This document shows, piece by piece, positions 23,732 through 32,113 of a DNA stretch of 33,446 bases (positions are counted from its first letter, which is position 1; each line of letters starts with the position of its first letter). Under the pieces are notes generated by a model that saw only the letters and a list, made by a program, of their open reading frames with translations, was not told the DNA's origin and did not search any database. The stretch comes from Arcanobacterium sp. (GTDB lineage: Bacteria > Actinomycetota > Actinomycetes > Actinomycetales > Actinomycetaceae), in assembly GCA_022768785.1 (NCBI GenBank), contig JALELI010000117.1, forward strand, positions 1 to 33,446, in the 5' to 3' direction. A program made the position numbers and the translations under genes.

Positions 23732-24110
23732 GCTTGCCTGCTTTGCTGAGTTATATCGATGTGATTCGCCATCGGCGGTGCAGCTTCTTTGCCGGTGCCG
23801 GTGGCACATAGATGTTCGCGCGGGTGCGGTATCACTCTGCTTGAAATCCTTTCGGAAAGAAACGGTAGCGCTTTCTGCAGAAGCGGGTGGCAAACATCGA
23901 GAGGAAAAGTAGATTTTAAGAAACCGTGCACGATTGCTTTGGGGTTTTGAACAAACGTGCATATCCTGGAGTAGTTGGTGCGGCGAGGCAGTTGGGGTGT
24001 GCGCTGAACGCAGGCTCCGAACACTGTATACAGCCAGCGGCTGCTATACGCCGTTGCATAGCGCGGCAGCTGGGCATAGGGCCGTGCTGTGTGAACAGAA
24101 AGGGCAGAGT
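23732..24110. other. divergent regulatory region between glpABC and the SorC-type regulator
   Basis: Contains TATAAC (plus 23750-23755), a possible glpA -10 box overlapping a 9/12 match to the glp motif. CGCTT-TCTGCAG-AAGCG (23869-23885), a near-palindrome centred on CTGCAG, is a second operator candidate. TGTGAACA just before the regulator gene matches the bases at the glpK site. No gene is supported here. Confidence 0.55.
23752..23763 (-). promoter_or_regulatory. weak glp-motif match before glpA
   Basis: TATATCGATGTG matches CAC[AG]TCGTTGTG at 9 of 12 positions and lies 21-32 nt upstream of the glpA ATG, the same spacing range as the sites before glpF and glpK. It overlaps the possible -10 TATAAC. 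Confidence 0.3.
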
Positions 24111-25070
24111 ATGGCTCAAGAAACCGACTTTTTGTACGACATATCTGTGATGCATTACATCGAGGGTCTCACGATGGAAGCGATTGCACGCAAAGTTGGA
24201 GTGTCTCGCTCTACGGTGTCTCGTTCCCTTAAAGAGGCGCGCGAGCATGGGTATGTGCATATCACAGTGCGCTCCATCGATGCGCAGTCTTCAGAACTTG
24301 TGCAGTGGTGTGCGGCTACATTTGGCATAACAGCCACAATCGTGCCTGTGGCATTCGACGTCAGTGAAGTGCGGCGGCTCGATATCGTCACGGCGATGGC
24401 GGCGTCGCTCTTTACTGAAATGGTGCACCCTGGTGATGTGATCGGTGTGGCGTGGGGAAATACAATATCGAAACTCTCTGAGCATTTGCAGCCGCGGGCA
24501 GTAGATGGTGTGACGGTGGTGCAGCTCAACGGGGCTGCGAGCGTACCTGGCCAGGGCGTTCCGTATGCCGGTGCGCTCATTCAATCAATCGCAGCAGCTT
24601 TTGGTGCCCAGATGGTTACCTTCCCGGTGCCGGCCTTCTTCGATCATGCACAGACGCGAGAAGTGCTGTGGGAAGAGACGTCCGTGCGCTCAATTCGGGA
24701 GCTGCAGCTGCGGGCCAGTATTGCGATATTCGGGGTGGGCTCACTCAGCTCGGCGATTCCTTCGATGGTGTACTCGGGCGGTTATCTGAAACCAGGCGAT
24801 ATGGAAACGATCCGCCAAGAGGGTGTGGTGGGCGATGTGTGCACAGTGCTGCTACGAGGAGATGGCACGTGGAGAGACCTGGCTCTCAACGATCGTGCTT
24901 CGGGGCCGACCCCCGATATGCTGCGGAAAATCCCTAATCGTGTGGCCGTGGTGGCTGGAGCGGGGAGGGTGCCGGCTTTGCTGGCAGCGCTGCGCGCTGG
25001 GGTGATCACTCATCTAGTGATCGACCGCGATACGGCGATTCGGCTCCAGCAGCTTGTGAGCCGGCACTGA
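24111..25070 (+). CDS. SorC-family sugar-binding transcriptional regulator, probable glp regulator
   Basis: 319 residues from ATG 24111, with AAAGGG six bases upstream; the track start at 23934 lies in the promoter region. An N-terminal HTH (residues about 20-42, LTMEAIARKVGVSRSTVSRSLKEAREHGYV) is followed by the SorC/DeoR-type effector domain with GDVIGVAWGNTISKL, VQLNGAAS, FPVPAFF, IAIFGVGSL and a C-terminal VVAGAGRVPALLAALRAGVITHLVID. SorC proteins are tetrameric regulators that bind phosphorylated sugars or polyols. Divergent position next to glpABC makes glycerol-3-phosphate or a related triose phosphate the probable ligand and the two glp operons the probable targets (inference). It converges with the YhgE gene downstream. 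Confidence 0.88.
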   Translation: MAQETDFLYDISVMHYIEGLTMEAIARKVGVSRSTVSRSLKEAREHGYVHITVRSIDAQSSELVQWCAATFGITATIVPVAFDVSEVRRLDIVTAMAASLFTEMVHPGDVIGVAWGNTISKLSEHLQPRAVDGVTVVQLNGAASVPGQGVPYAGALIQSIAAAFGAQMVTFPVPAFFDHAQTREVLWEETSVRSIRELQLRASIAIFGVGSLSSAIPSMVYSGGYLKPGDMETIRQEGVVGDVCTVLLRGDGTWRDLALNDRASGPTPDMLRKIPNRVAVVAGAGRVPALLAALRAGVITHLVIDRDTAIRLQQLVSRH

Positions 25071-25201
25071 TTAAGTGCTGGCCTGTGTGCATCGGCATTA
25101 GGACGGCTCTCAGCGGCGATAATGTGGCGGGCCAGGCTCATGATAGGCAGCCAGCGGAGAATCGTCGTCACCTTTGGTGCGCTGCTAGCAAAGCTTCTGA
25201 T

Positions 25202-25256
25202 ACGCCGCTGGCGTAAAGCTACGGCTCTGGCGTAAGGCTACGGCGCTCAGCGGCGT
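25202..25256. terminator. hairpin enclosing a 19-bp tandem repeat, between convergent genes
   Basis: ACGCCGCTG (25202-25210) and CAGCGGCGT (25248-25256) can pair. Most of the interval between them is two tandem copies of CTGGCGTAARGCTACGGCK (25208-25226, 25227-25245). It lies between the regulator and the YhgE gene and overlaps the last codons of the latter. Bidirectional terminator candidate. Confidence 0.45.
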
Positions 25257-27574
25257 GCTAACGGAATGTAGCGAGTGGCAAAGGTGCGCAGCGAAGCTAC
25301 GTCTAGTGTGCGCCGTTTTGCCACAGCTGCTACTGCAGAGAAAAGCGATGCCAGGAACCAGAAAATGAGAATCCAGACAGCCACTGAGCTAGATCCGATC
25401 CCGGTGATCGCACTCATGAGCGCATCTTGGGCCTGTGGCATCGGGAGGAAAGAATGCAGCGCATTCACTAATGCTGAATCAGAGGCAGCTGGGAGCAGCC
25501 CGTTGAGTGCCACGATTTGCAGACCCAAGAATATGAGCGAGAGGATCGATCCACCTTTCATACCCAGTGTTGCAGTGAAAGCCACATGCAGAGCCATCAT
25601 AGTAAATGATGTAAAAAGCAGCAGCGCAATGAGCGAGAAGAGGTGTTCGATGGGTACTTTGCTCACGGCGAGCCCAATGAGCACTAAGAGGCTCTGCGCA
25701 GCTCCGATTCCAATTGCCGAGATAAGCGAACGCACGGTGAGCGCCAATGGAGTGAGTGGCTCATTGAGTTTTTTGCTGGCCATTGAGCTGCGATAGATAA
25801 TCGTGCCTAAAGCGCCGAGCCAGAGTGCGAGCGCTGCGAGGCCAGGGGTGAGCGCGGAACGTGGATCAACGAGTGCCCCTGGGGCGGCAATGCGCACTGG
25901 GGCGCCGAGAGCGCTGGCAGTGTGCTCAGCTTCGGCGCGAGTGTAGCTCGGAATCTGATCTGCCGCTTTAGTGAGCTGCTTGGCCAATGTGCGTGAACCG
26001 TCGGTGAGCTGGTTTTGGCCACTGGCTAGTGCCTGTGCGCCGTCAGCCAGCTGTGCGGTGCCATCAGCCGTTTGAGCGGCTCCGTCAGCCAGCTGTGCGG
26101 CTCCGTCAGCCAGCTGCGGAGTGCCACTCGCTAAGCGGTTTGCGCCGTCAGCCAGCTGCTGGGCTCCCGCCGTGAGCTGTGGACCATTGCGCTTCAATTG
26201 CTGCAACCCATCAGCTAATTGCCCAGTGCCATCGGCGAGCTGTGTGGCTCCTTTCGTGAAAGCAGCCCCCTGCGTGCCGAGCATCTGGGAGTTAATCTGC
26301 TCGGCAAGTGTGCCCAGTCCATCGGCTAGTGAGCGTGCTCCCTCTGCCAATTGATCTGCTGGATTAGTAATTTTTGTGAGCTCTTCGAGAGTGATTTCAC
26401 CCCGGGCGGCAGCGTCAGCGGCTTTCTGAAGCTGCTCTGCAAGAGTGGCGAGCCCCTGCGCTGTTTGGGCGGTGCCGGTGGCGGCCTGTGTGCAGGCAGT
26501 TTGATTTCCGGCACTGCACTGATCAATAAGATTGGTGAGTTTGCTGAAGCCATCGGAGAGCAGCTGGGCGCTGTGTGATGCCCCGGTAAGCCCTCCGGGA
26601 AGCTGTTTCACGAGTTCATCGGCCACAGTGTGAATGCCAGTAGCCACTTTCGTGAGTGCGTCAGCGAGCTGCTGGGCTCCGCCGAGCATTGATGTGCTCT
26701 GGCCCGGCTGCGGAGTGGTAATGCCATCGTAAATGCGTTGCACCCCGCCCACATAACCCTGAACTCCCTGCGAGAGCTCGCGAGCACCACTCGCGAGAGG
26801 AACTGCGCCATCGGCGGCGCGATTGACGCCCGCCATATATCGATTGAGCCCTTGCGCGAGCCCCGCAGCTCCAGATGCAAGTGGCTGTGCTCCAGTGTTG
26901 AGCTGCGTAACGCCGGAAGCTAGCTGTTGTGCACCACTGGATAGTTGAGTAGTTCCATCGGCAAGCGCTGCAGATCCCGCCGCGAGTGAGGTGGCTCCAT
27001 CAGCTGCTTGAGCGACGCCATCTGCGAGTTGGGTGGCGCCACTTGCTGCCTGCGAAAAACCGCTTTTAATCTTGCTCGTGGCTGCCAGTGATTCGGTGAT
27101 ATAAGACACAGTGAACGACGTGCTCAGATCTTTGCCGGCAGCGTTCACAATTTCGCGGGAAATATCTGCGAGCAGCGCAGAGCGGCCGTTGGTGCGCACA
27201 GTGATGACGCCCGGATCCGTGGCCGTATTCTGGAGCACTGCCGCCACGGCGGCTGAGAAGTTGTGAGGGATTTCCACCACTGCTTCATAGGTGCCATCGC
27301 GCAACCCTTTACTCGCTGAGGTGGCACTCACCACTGCCCATTGAAAATGCGAGCTGTGCTGCGGGTTGGTGAGCGTGGCAATCATCTGGCGCCCCGCGGG
27401 CAAAATTTGGCCTGTGGAAAGTGTGACGGGCGCATCAGAGTTCACGATTGCTGCGTGCGGAGAGCCGTAGTTGGCCAGTTGGTCAGTGTTTGCTCCGAGC
27501 AGTGCAATAAAAAGAAAAACCGGGAGTGCTATCACCACACTCAGCATTAGCCGGTGGTGCTTGCGCCGTCTCAT
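25247..27574 (-). CDS. YhgE/Pip-family membrane protein with heptad X-repeats
   Basis: 775 residues. An N-terminal membrane helix (about 9-28) is followed by the YhgE N-domain, AIVNSDAPVTL and SATSASKGLRDGTYEAVVEIPHNFSAAV. A long extracellular ladder (about 170-560) is built of seven-residue repeats of type QLADGAA/QLASGVT, predicted to be an extended coiled or helical stalk. The C-terminus has five or six membrane helices of ABC-2 permease type (about 605-765). The family includes phage-infection protein Pip and is related to EsaA; transport or envelope-scaffold roles are proposed but unsettled. The ATG overlaps the MMPL stop in ATGA, so the two are made together. The ladder is encoded by near-identical 21-bp DNA repeats, for example 26078-26119. 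Confidence 0.88.
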   Translation of the reverse strand: MRRRKHHRLMLSVVIALPVFLFIALLGANTDQLANYGSPHAAIVNSDAPVTLSTGQILPAGRQMIATLTNPQHSSHFQWAVVSATSASKGLRDGTYEAVVEIPHNFSAAVAAVLQNTATDPGVITVRTNGRSALLADISREIVNAAGKDLSTSFTVSYITESLAATSKIKSGFSQAASGATQLADGVAQAADGATSLAAGSAALADGTTQLSSGAQQLASGVTQLNTGAQPLASGAAGLAQGLNRYMAGVNRAADGAVPLASGARELSQGVQGYVGGVQRIYDGITTPQPGQSTSMLGGAQQLADALTKVATGIHTVADELVKQLPGGLTGASHSAQLLSDGFSKLTNLIDQCSAGNQTACTQAATGTAQTAQGLATLAEQLQKAADAAARGEITLEELTKITNPADQLAEGARSLADGLGTLAEQINSQMLGTQGAAFTKGATQLADGTGQLADGLQQLKRNGPQLTAGAQQLADGANRLASGTPQLADGAAQLADGAAQTADGTAQLADGAQALASGQNQLTDGSRTLAKQLTKAADQIPSYTRAEAEHTASALGAPVRIAAPGALVDPRSALTPGLAALALWLGALGTIIYRSSMASKKLNEPLTPLALTVRSLISAIGIGAAQSLLVLIGLAVSKVPIEHLFSLIALLLFTSFTMMALHVAFTATLGMKGGSILSLIFLGLQIVALNGLLPAASDSALVNALHSFLPMPQAQDALMSAITGIGSSSVAVWILIFWFLASLFSAVAAVAKRRTLDVASLRTFATRYIPLARR
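26078..26119. repeat. 21-bp tandem repeat inside the YhgE ladder
   Basis: GGCTCCGTCAGCCAGCTGTGC (26078-26098) is followed by a copy differing at two or three bases (26099-26119). Each unit encodes one QLADGAA heptad, with more diverged units either side. The sequence is open to length change by replication slippage without loss of frame. Confidence 0.8.
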
Positions 27575-30351
27575 TTATCGCTCCTTTCCCGAGGGGCAGG
27601 TGCATGGAATGAAGGGGTATGTGCGGCCACAGCCCGGCGAATCCGGTGGCCTGTGGAGTGCGGCTGCTGGGTAGGGAGTGTGCTAGCAGTCTCAGGCACA
27701 TCGACGATGGCCGCAATGCTTTGTGCCTGTGCCTCGCCGTCAATAGCGATTGCGCGCACAGAAGTGGGGAGCTCTAGTTCAGGAGCCACAATTGCCAGCA
27801 CAGTGAGCCGCCGTGAATGAGCGCGTAGCAGGAATTCCCAATCCTGTGGGCCGGGATCTACACAGAGCACGAGTTTGGTGGCCGGAGGAATGAGAGTGGT
27901 ATCGGGGGCGCGCAACAGATAACTCGAAGCTTGAATTGCGGAGATCCCATCGGGCATGGTGTGCCCAGAAATTACGGCGATGCCATCGTTGGCGTGAATT
28001 CGCCCAGCGAGCAGTGCAGCGAGAGCTGAGCGGGCCAGTGCAGTCTGCAATCGCACCACAGCAAACTGGTGCGGGCGCACCACGAGTGACAGGTGCGAGA
28101 AAGCTAGCTCATGAGCATCATGTACGGCCACGTCTGAGAGGCGTACAGCTGCCTCACCGTGGTTCGCCACCCAATCGGAATGTTCTAGTGCGCGAGCTAG
28201 CCCCTCGCCCTCCACATCTACCACAGGCAAGCGTCTATCCAGCCACGCTGGTAGCCACCAGGCGTGTTTGCCGAGCAGAGCCATCACCGCTGGAATAAAC
28301 GTCATGCGCACTAAGAATGCATCGGCAAAAATTCCCACTGTGAGCGCCACAGCAATTGGTTTGATGTACTTATTCCCATCGGGGATAAAGAAAGCGAACA
28401 CAGAGGTCATAATCAGTGCTGCGGCGCTCACCACTTTAGCGGATCCAATGAATCCCTCTCGAACGGCTCGCTGGGCGTTGCCCGTGTGAATCCATACTTC
28501 ACGCATTCGCGAAACGAGAAACACTTCATAATCCATGGCGAGGCCGAAGAGAATTCCCATCACAATCACTGGCAGGAATGAGATCACCGATCCCACTTTG
28601 GTGACATTAAAGAAATCAGCGAGCCAACCCCACCCGAAAATTGCTCCCACGGCTCCTAGCCCAGAGCCTAGTGAGAGGATATAGCCTATTGTGGCAGTGA
28701 TGGGCACAGCAATGGAGCGGAACACCAGCATGAGGAGCACAATCGAGAGGCCCACAACCACAATTCCGAAAGGGAGTAGAGCGGAATTGAGCACACTCGC
28801 AATATCGACAGCCACTGCTGTGATTCCAGTGACCATCACATTGGAAATGCCATAGCGGTGTTCGAGCGCGGGGGCATTAGCACGAATCTCATGCACAATG
28901 CGCATCGTGGCTGGATTAGCTTGGCCAGTGGCGGGGATTAATTCGATGAAGGCGAGCGAAGCATCACCGTTCGGTGTGCCGAGAGCCACTTTTTCCACGC
29001 CGTCTATTGAAGCTAAATCTTTGGAGAGGTTGTTCACCAAACCGAGTGGATCTGTGCTCTGCACGATGTCTGCGATCACGATAATAGGGGAGTTGTATCC
29101 CTCGCCGAACGCTCGAGAAATTTCATCGTACGTCTCTCGCATCTGGGTGCCAGGCCGCTCATATCCGTTATCCACTAGCGAGAGGGAGAGGCCCGCGAGC
29201 GGCACAGCGCCCGCACCGAGCACCGCTATCACTAAGACGGCGAAGAGTGCGGGTTTGCGCATGATCAGGCCAATCCAGCCAGCGCCTAGCCGAGAGTGCG
29301 CAGGCGAAGTGACCGAAGCCTTTTTCGGCGCGAACCGCTTGCCGAGCAGCCCCAAAAAAGCGGGAATCGCCGTCAGCGCCACGAGCACAGCTATTGCCAC
29401 CATACCTGCGGCAGACACTCCCATCGCAGTGAGAAAGGGGATCCGGCACACGGCTAAACCGCACAGTGCGATCATCACGGTCACTCCGGCAAACACCACT
29501 GCGGAGCCGGCAGTGGCCACAGCTCTGCCAGCTGCCTCAATCGGGGAAATGCCGTGCATAAGATACTCTCGGGCGCGGCTCATAATGAAGAGGGCATAGT
29601 CAATTCCCACTGCTAGCCCAATCATGACGGCGAGTACGGGAGTGATAGCGTTGATAGTGGTGAAGTTGGCCGCCACGAGAATGCCGAGCATTCCCACGCC
29701 CACGCCCACAACGGCGGAGATTATAGGGGTGCCGGCTGCGAGTAAGCTCCCGAAAGTGGCGAACAAAACGAGTGCTGCCACCAGCACCCCGATAGCTTCC
29801 GTAATTGAGAGCTCCACGCCAGCCGTTTGCCCGATATTACCGCCGAGTAACACAGATAATTGGGGGTGCTCTGCCTCGAGCTGTTGGGCATATTGGGCTA
29901 ATTGGGCTTTCACCACGCTCGCTTTGCCGTCGGCATTTGCCGAGTAGGCTGCCACGGTGGAATCCGTTTGCACTTGTACAAGCGCGTGTTTGCCGTCTTG
30001 AGAGATAGTGCGCGTGCGTTCGGCAAACGGGTCGGTGGCCATGGAGATACCTGAAATTTTGCTGGTATCGCGCACAAACTTTTCAATTGCAGGCTGATAG
30101 CTGCTGATGTTTCCGTGCCGCGCAGAGATGAGCACCGGCTCAGATACCCCGCTTGCTTGGGGTAAGCGCTCGCGCAGTATAGAGATCCCCGTGATCGATT
30201 CAGTGGCAGAGATGTCAAAAGAGTTAGAAAGTTGCATTCCCACTGAATGAGCTCCGGCGCCGAGGGCCGCCAGCAGAAGCAACCATGCGATGAGCACTCT
30301 CCTAGAATGGCTCGCACACCAGCGGCCAAGTTTGAGAAGAAACGCGCTCAT
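27571..30351 (-). CDS. MMPL/RND-family exporter with a C-terminal degenerate ABC-ATPase-like domain
   Basis: 926 residues. Two RND-type halves: helix 1 (about 18-38), extracellular domain to about 175, helices 2-6 with GLAVGIDYALFIMSRARE, a cytoplasmic link (KRFAPKKAS), then the second half ending with GLAMDYEVFLVSRMREV and helices to about 700. The Asp-Tyr pairs are the proton-relay region of MMPL transporters, which export lipids or other hydrophobic compounds. The last 220 residues are unusual: residues about 734-802 follow the layout of an ABC nucleotide-binding domain start (VRLSDVAVHD ... FSHLSLVVRP ... LAALLAGRIHANDGIAVISGH), but the Walker A sequence is replaced by RLQTALARSAL, so ATP binding is unlikely. 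GGAG precedes the ATG. Operon with the YhgE gene. Confidence 0.9.
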   Translation of the reverse strand: MSAFLLKLGRWCASHSRRVLIAWLLLLAALGAGAHSVGMQLSNSFDISATESITGISILRERLPQASGVSEPVLISARHGNISSYQPAIEKFVRDTSKISGISMATDPFAERTRTISQDGKHALVQVQTDSTVAAYSANADGKASVVKAQLAQYAQQLEAEHPQLSVLLGGNIGQTAGVELSITEAIGVLVAALVLFATFGSLLAAGTPIISAVVGVGVGMLGILVAANFTTINAITPVLAVMIGLAVGIDYALFIMSRAREYLMHGISPIEAAGRAVATAGSAVVFAGVTVMIALCGLAVCRIPFLTAMGVSAAGMVAIAVLVALTAIPAFLGLLGKRFAPKKASVTSPAHSRLGAGWIGLIMRKPALFAVLVIAVLGAGAVPLAGLSLSLVDNGYERPGTQMRETYDEISRAFGEGYNSPIIVIADIVQSTDPLGLVNNLSKDLASIDGVEKVALGTPNGDASLAFIELIPATGQANPATMRIVHEIRANAPALEHRYGISNVMVTGITAVAVDIASVLNSALLPFGIVVVGLSIVLLMLVFRSIAVPITATIGYILSLGSGLGAVGAIFGWGWLADFFNVTKVGSVISFLPVIVMGILFGLAMDYEVFLVSRMREVWIHTGNAQRAVREGFIGSAKVVSAAALIMTSVFAFFIPDGNKYIKPIAVALTVGIFADAFLVRMTFIPAVMALLGKHAWWLPAWLDRRLPVVDVEGEGLARALEHSDWVANHGEAAVRLSDVAVHDAHELAFSHLSLVVRPHQFAVVRLQTALARSALAALLAGRIHANDGIAVISGHTMPDGISAIQASSYLLRAPDTTLIPPATKLVLCVDPGPQDWEFLLRAHSRRLTVLAIVAPELELPTSVRAIAIDGEAQAQSIAAIVDVPETASTLPTQQPHSTGHRIRRAVAAHTPSFHAPAPRERSDK

Positions 30352-30376
30352 CGCACTCCTTTCCTACCATGGGTTC

Positions 30377-30382
30377 ATTTTA
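30377..30382 (-). promoter_or_regulatory. possible -10 box of the MMPL-YhgE operon
   Basis: TAAAAT on the minus strand, 25 nt upstream of the MMPL start codon. No consensus -35 is present at 16-18 nt, so an activator may be needed. Tentative. Confidence 0.35.
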
Positions 30383-30608
30383 GCGGAAAAACCTTAAGAG
30401 CCACTGGGAAAGCGCCTCACTGCTTCTAAAAGCAGCGCCCGAGAGCAAAAACTAGTAGCTTGAAAGCGCCAAACACAGCCTGAAATTTCTCAAGCCTGAA
30501 ATTTCTCAGCGCAGCCCATGCCGCAAGGCACAAGCATAGTAGGCACCGATCTGTGTGCTGCCCACACTATGCCTAATGCGAATTGGTACTACGCGAAATT
30601 AATTGGCG

Positions 30609-31820
30609 CTAGGCGAAGCTGTGAATAAAGAGCCCGGAAGCTAACTTTGGCTCAAACCACGTGCTCTTAGGGGGCATGATTGCTGCGGCGTCACTCACGG
30701 CCATCACATCGGCCACAGATGTGGGAAACAAACTGAACGCCACCCCGGTATCTCCAGCTTCGCGCTCTAGCTTTTCGATTCCTGCAGCTCCTCCCACGAA
30801 GCTAATGCGCTTATCAGTGCGTAAATCGTGGATTCCAAGAATTGGCTGGAGTACGGCGTTTGTGAGAATTGAGGTGTCGAGATCGGCAATCACATCTCCA
30901 GAGAGTGGTCTTGTGTAGCGTGCTCGATACCAGCGCCCGCCCACAAATACTCCAAAGTGCCCGCGCTGCTGCGGCTGCGCTGCGCCGGCTGCTGCTGGTT
31001 CCACATCAAAATGTGGGGCGAGTGCTGCGAGAAACTCCTCAGGGGTGTGCCCAGCCAGATCCGCCACCACGCGGTTGTATGCAAGCACTTTCAGATCGCT
31101 GGCGGGGAAAATCACGGCCATGATAGAAGCCCGCGGATCATCGGCAGCCAGGCCACGCTCTCCGGCCACTTTCACAGCTGACGCAGAGCGGTGGTGCCCA
31201 TCGGCAATATAGAGAGTTTCCACAGCAGTGAAGGCCTCCACTAATGCGGCGCTGATGTTCTCGCCCAACGGCCACAGCTGGTGGTGTACGCCGTCATCAG
31301 AGATGAAATCGTAGTGCGGAGGAGTGGCGGCTATCGCCTGTTGCACCAGCAGATCGATCTGCTGACGGCGGCGGTACATTAAGAACACCGGCTCGGTTTG
31401 CGCATTCGTGGCTTCAAAGTGGTGAATTCGGTTGAGCTCTTTGGCCACTAGTGTGCGTTCATGCTGTTTAATCACGCCGGAGCGATAATCAGCCACTCGT
31501 ACACAGGCCACCACTCCGGTTTGCACATGGGCAAATCCCTCTTGGCGGTAGGCGTAGAGCTGCGGTGCAGGATCTTGGATCAGCACACCAGAGCTCTTGA
31601 ATTTGTCTAACGTGGTGCGCGCGAGCTGGTGAGCTTGTTCGGCATCTTCGGTGACGCTGGCTGGAAGCTCCGCCTCGGGCCGGATCACTGTGAGAAAGCG
31701 GTGCGTGGGAGCTAGCTTCGCAGCTTCAGCTCGAGAGAGCACATCGTAGGGTGGGCATGCAAACGTGGCGGCTTCAGCAGCTGCAGGGCGCCATGCGGCG
31801 AAGGGGATAATCTGCACCAT
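30609..31820 (-). CDS. DUF1015-family protein
   Basis: 403 residues, full family length. Conserved features include the N-terminal PFAAWRP and CPPYDVLSRAEAAKLA, YAYRQEG, GVIKQHERTLVAKELNRIHHFEATNAQTEPVFLMY and YIADGHHRSASAVKVAGE, with a C-terminal part containing FAGG-type and PTSVADVMAVSDAAAIMPPKSTWFEPKLASGLF segments. The last resembles the conserved PPKST(T/W)F(E/Y)PK(L/P)xSGL end of the family. The family is widespread but its reaction is not settled from sequence; the His/Asp-rich ADGHHR motif suggests a nucleotide- or metal-dependent active site. ATG has AAAGGA six bases upstream. It is monocistronic and divergent from the Dyp peroxidase. Confidence 0.88.
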   Translation of the reverse strand: MVQIIPFAAWRPAAAEAATFACPPYDVLSRAEAAKLAPTHRFLTVIRPEAELPASVTEDAEQAHQLARTTLDKFKSSGVLIQDPAPQLYAYRQEGFAHVQTGVVACVRVADYRSGVIKQHERTLVAKELNRIHHFEATNAQTEPVFLMYRRRQQIDLLVQQAIAATPPHYDFISDDGVHHQLWPLGENISAALVEAFTAVETLYIADGHHRSASAVKVAGERGLAADDPRASIMAVIFPASDLKVLAYNRVVADLAGHTPEEFLAALAPHFDVEPAAAGAAQPQQRGHFGVFVGGRWYRARYTRPLSGDVIADLDTSILTNAVLQPILGIHDLRTDKRISFVGGAAGIEKLEREAGDTGVAFSLFPTSVADVMAVSDAAAIMPPKSTWFEPKLASGLFIHSFA

Positions 31821-32113
31821 AACGATCCTTTTCGTGGTAGCGGGTGGGTGAAGCTGTGCAATTTCTTCTATTCTACCGAGGGAGGGTGGGTGAGGGCCTC
31901 ACGGAGCGCTCTTTGGAATATGCGCTTGGGGGGGAGGCGTTGTGCTTGTCCGGGCTGTGCATATTGCGAGAAATTGTGTGCGCTTTTGAAAATTCGTGGT
32001 TCTCTGGGCGCCAAGATGCGGCGTGAAGTGCGAAATTCATGAGTTCTTTCAGATAACTGACATAAAATTAAACTATTAGCATTTTATCTTTACAGGATTA
32101 GGAAGGAATTTTC
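31821..32113. other. divergent intergenic region between DUF1015 and Dyp peroxidase genes
   Basis: A minus-strand TAGAAT near 31873-31878 may serve DUF1015. On the plus side the AT-rich stretch after 32055 has CTGACA (32057-32062) as a possible -35, and the inverted repeat TAAAAT-N12-ATTTTA (32063-32086) covers the presumed -10 region of the peroxidase gene. Two 60-residue ORFs here lack support. Confidence 0.45.
32063..32086 (+). promoter_or_regulatory. AT-rich inverted repeat before the Dyp peroxidase gene
   Basis: TAAAAT (32063-32068) and ATTTTA (32081-32086) flank 12 bp, 28 nt before the ATG and just after a CTGACA box. It may be an operator for an iron- or peroxide-responsive repressor, but it does not match the IdeR consensus. 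Confidence 0.35.

Noticed and set aside
31844-32042. Two overlapping 60-64 residue plus-strand ORFs
   Set aside because: No ribosome-binding site or recognisable motifs; they sit in the divergent promoter region.
32063-32086. IdeR/DtxR iron box before the Dyp gene
   Set aside because: The inverted repeat is AT-rich and does not match the TTAGGTTAGGCTAACCTAA-type consensus.
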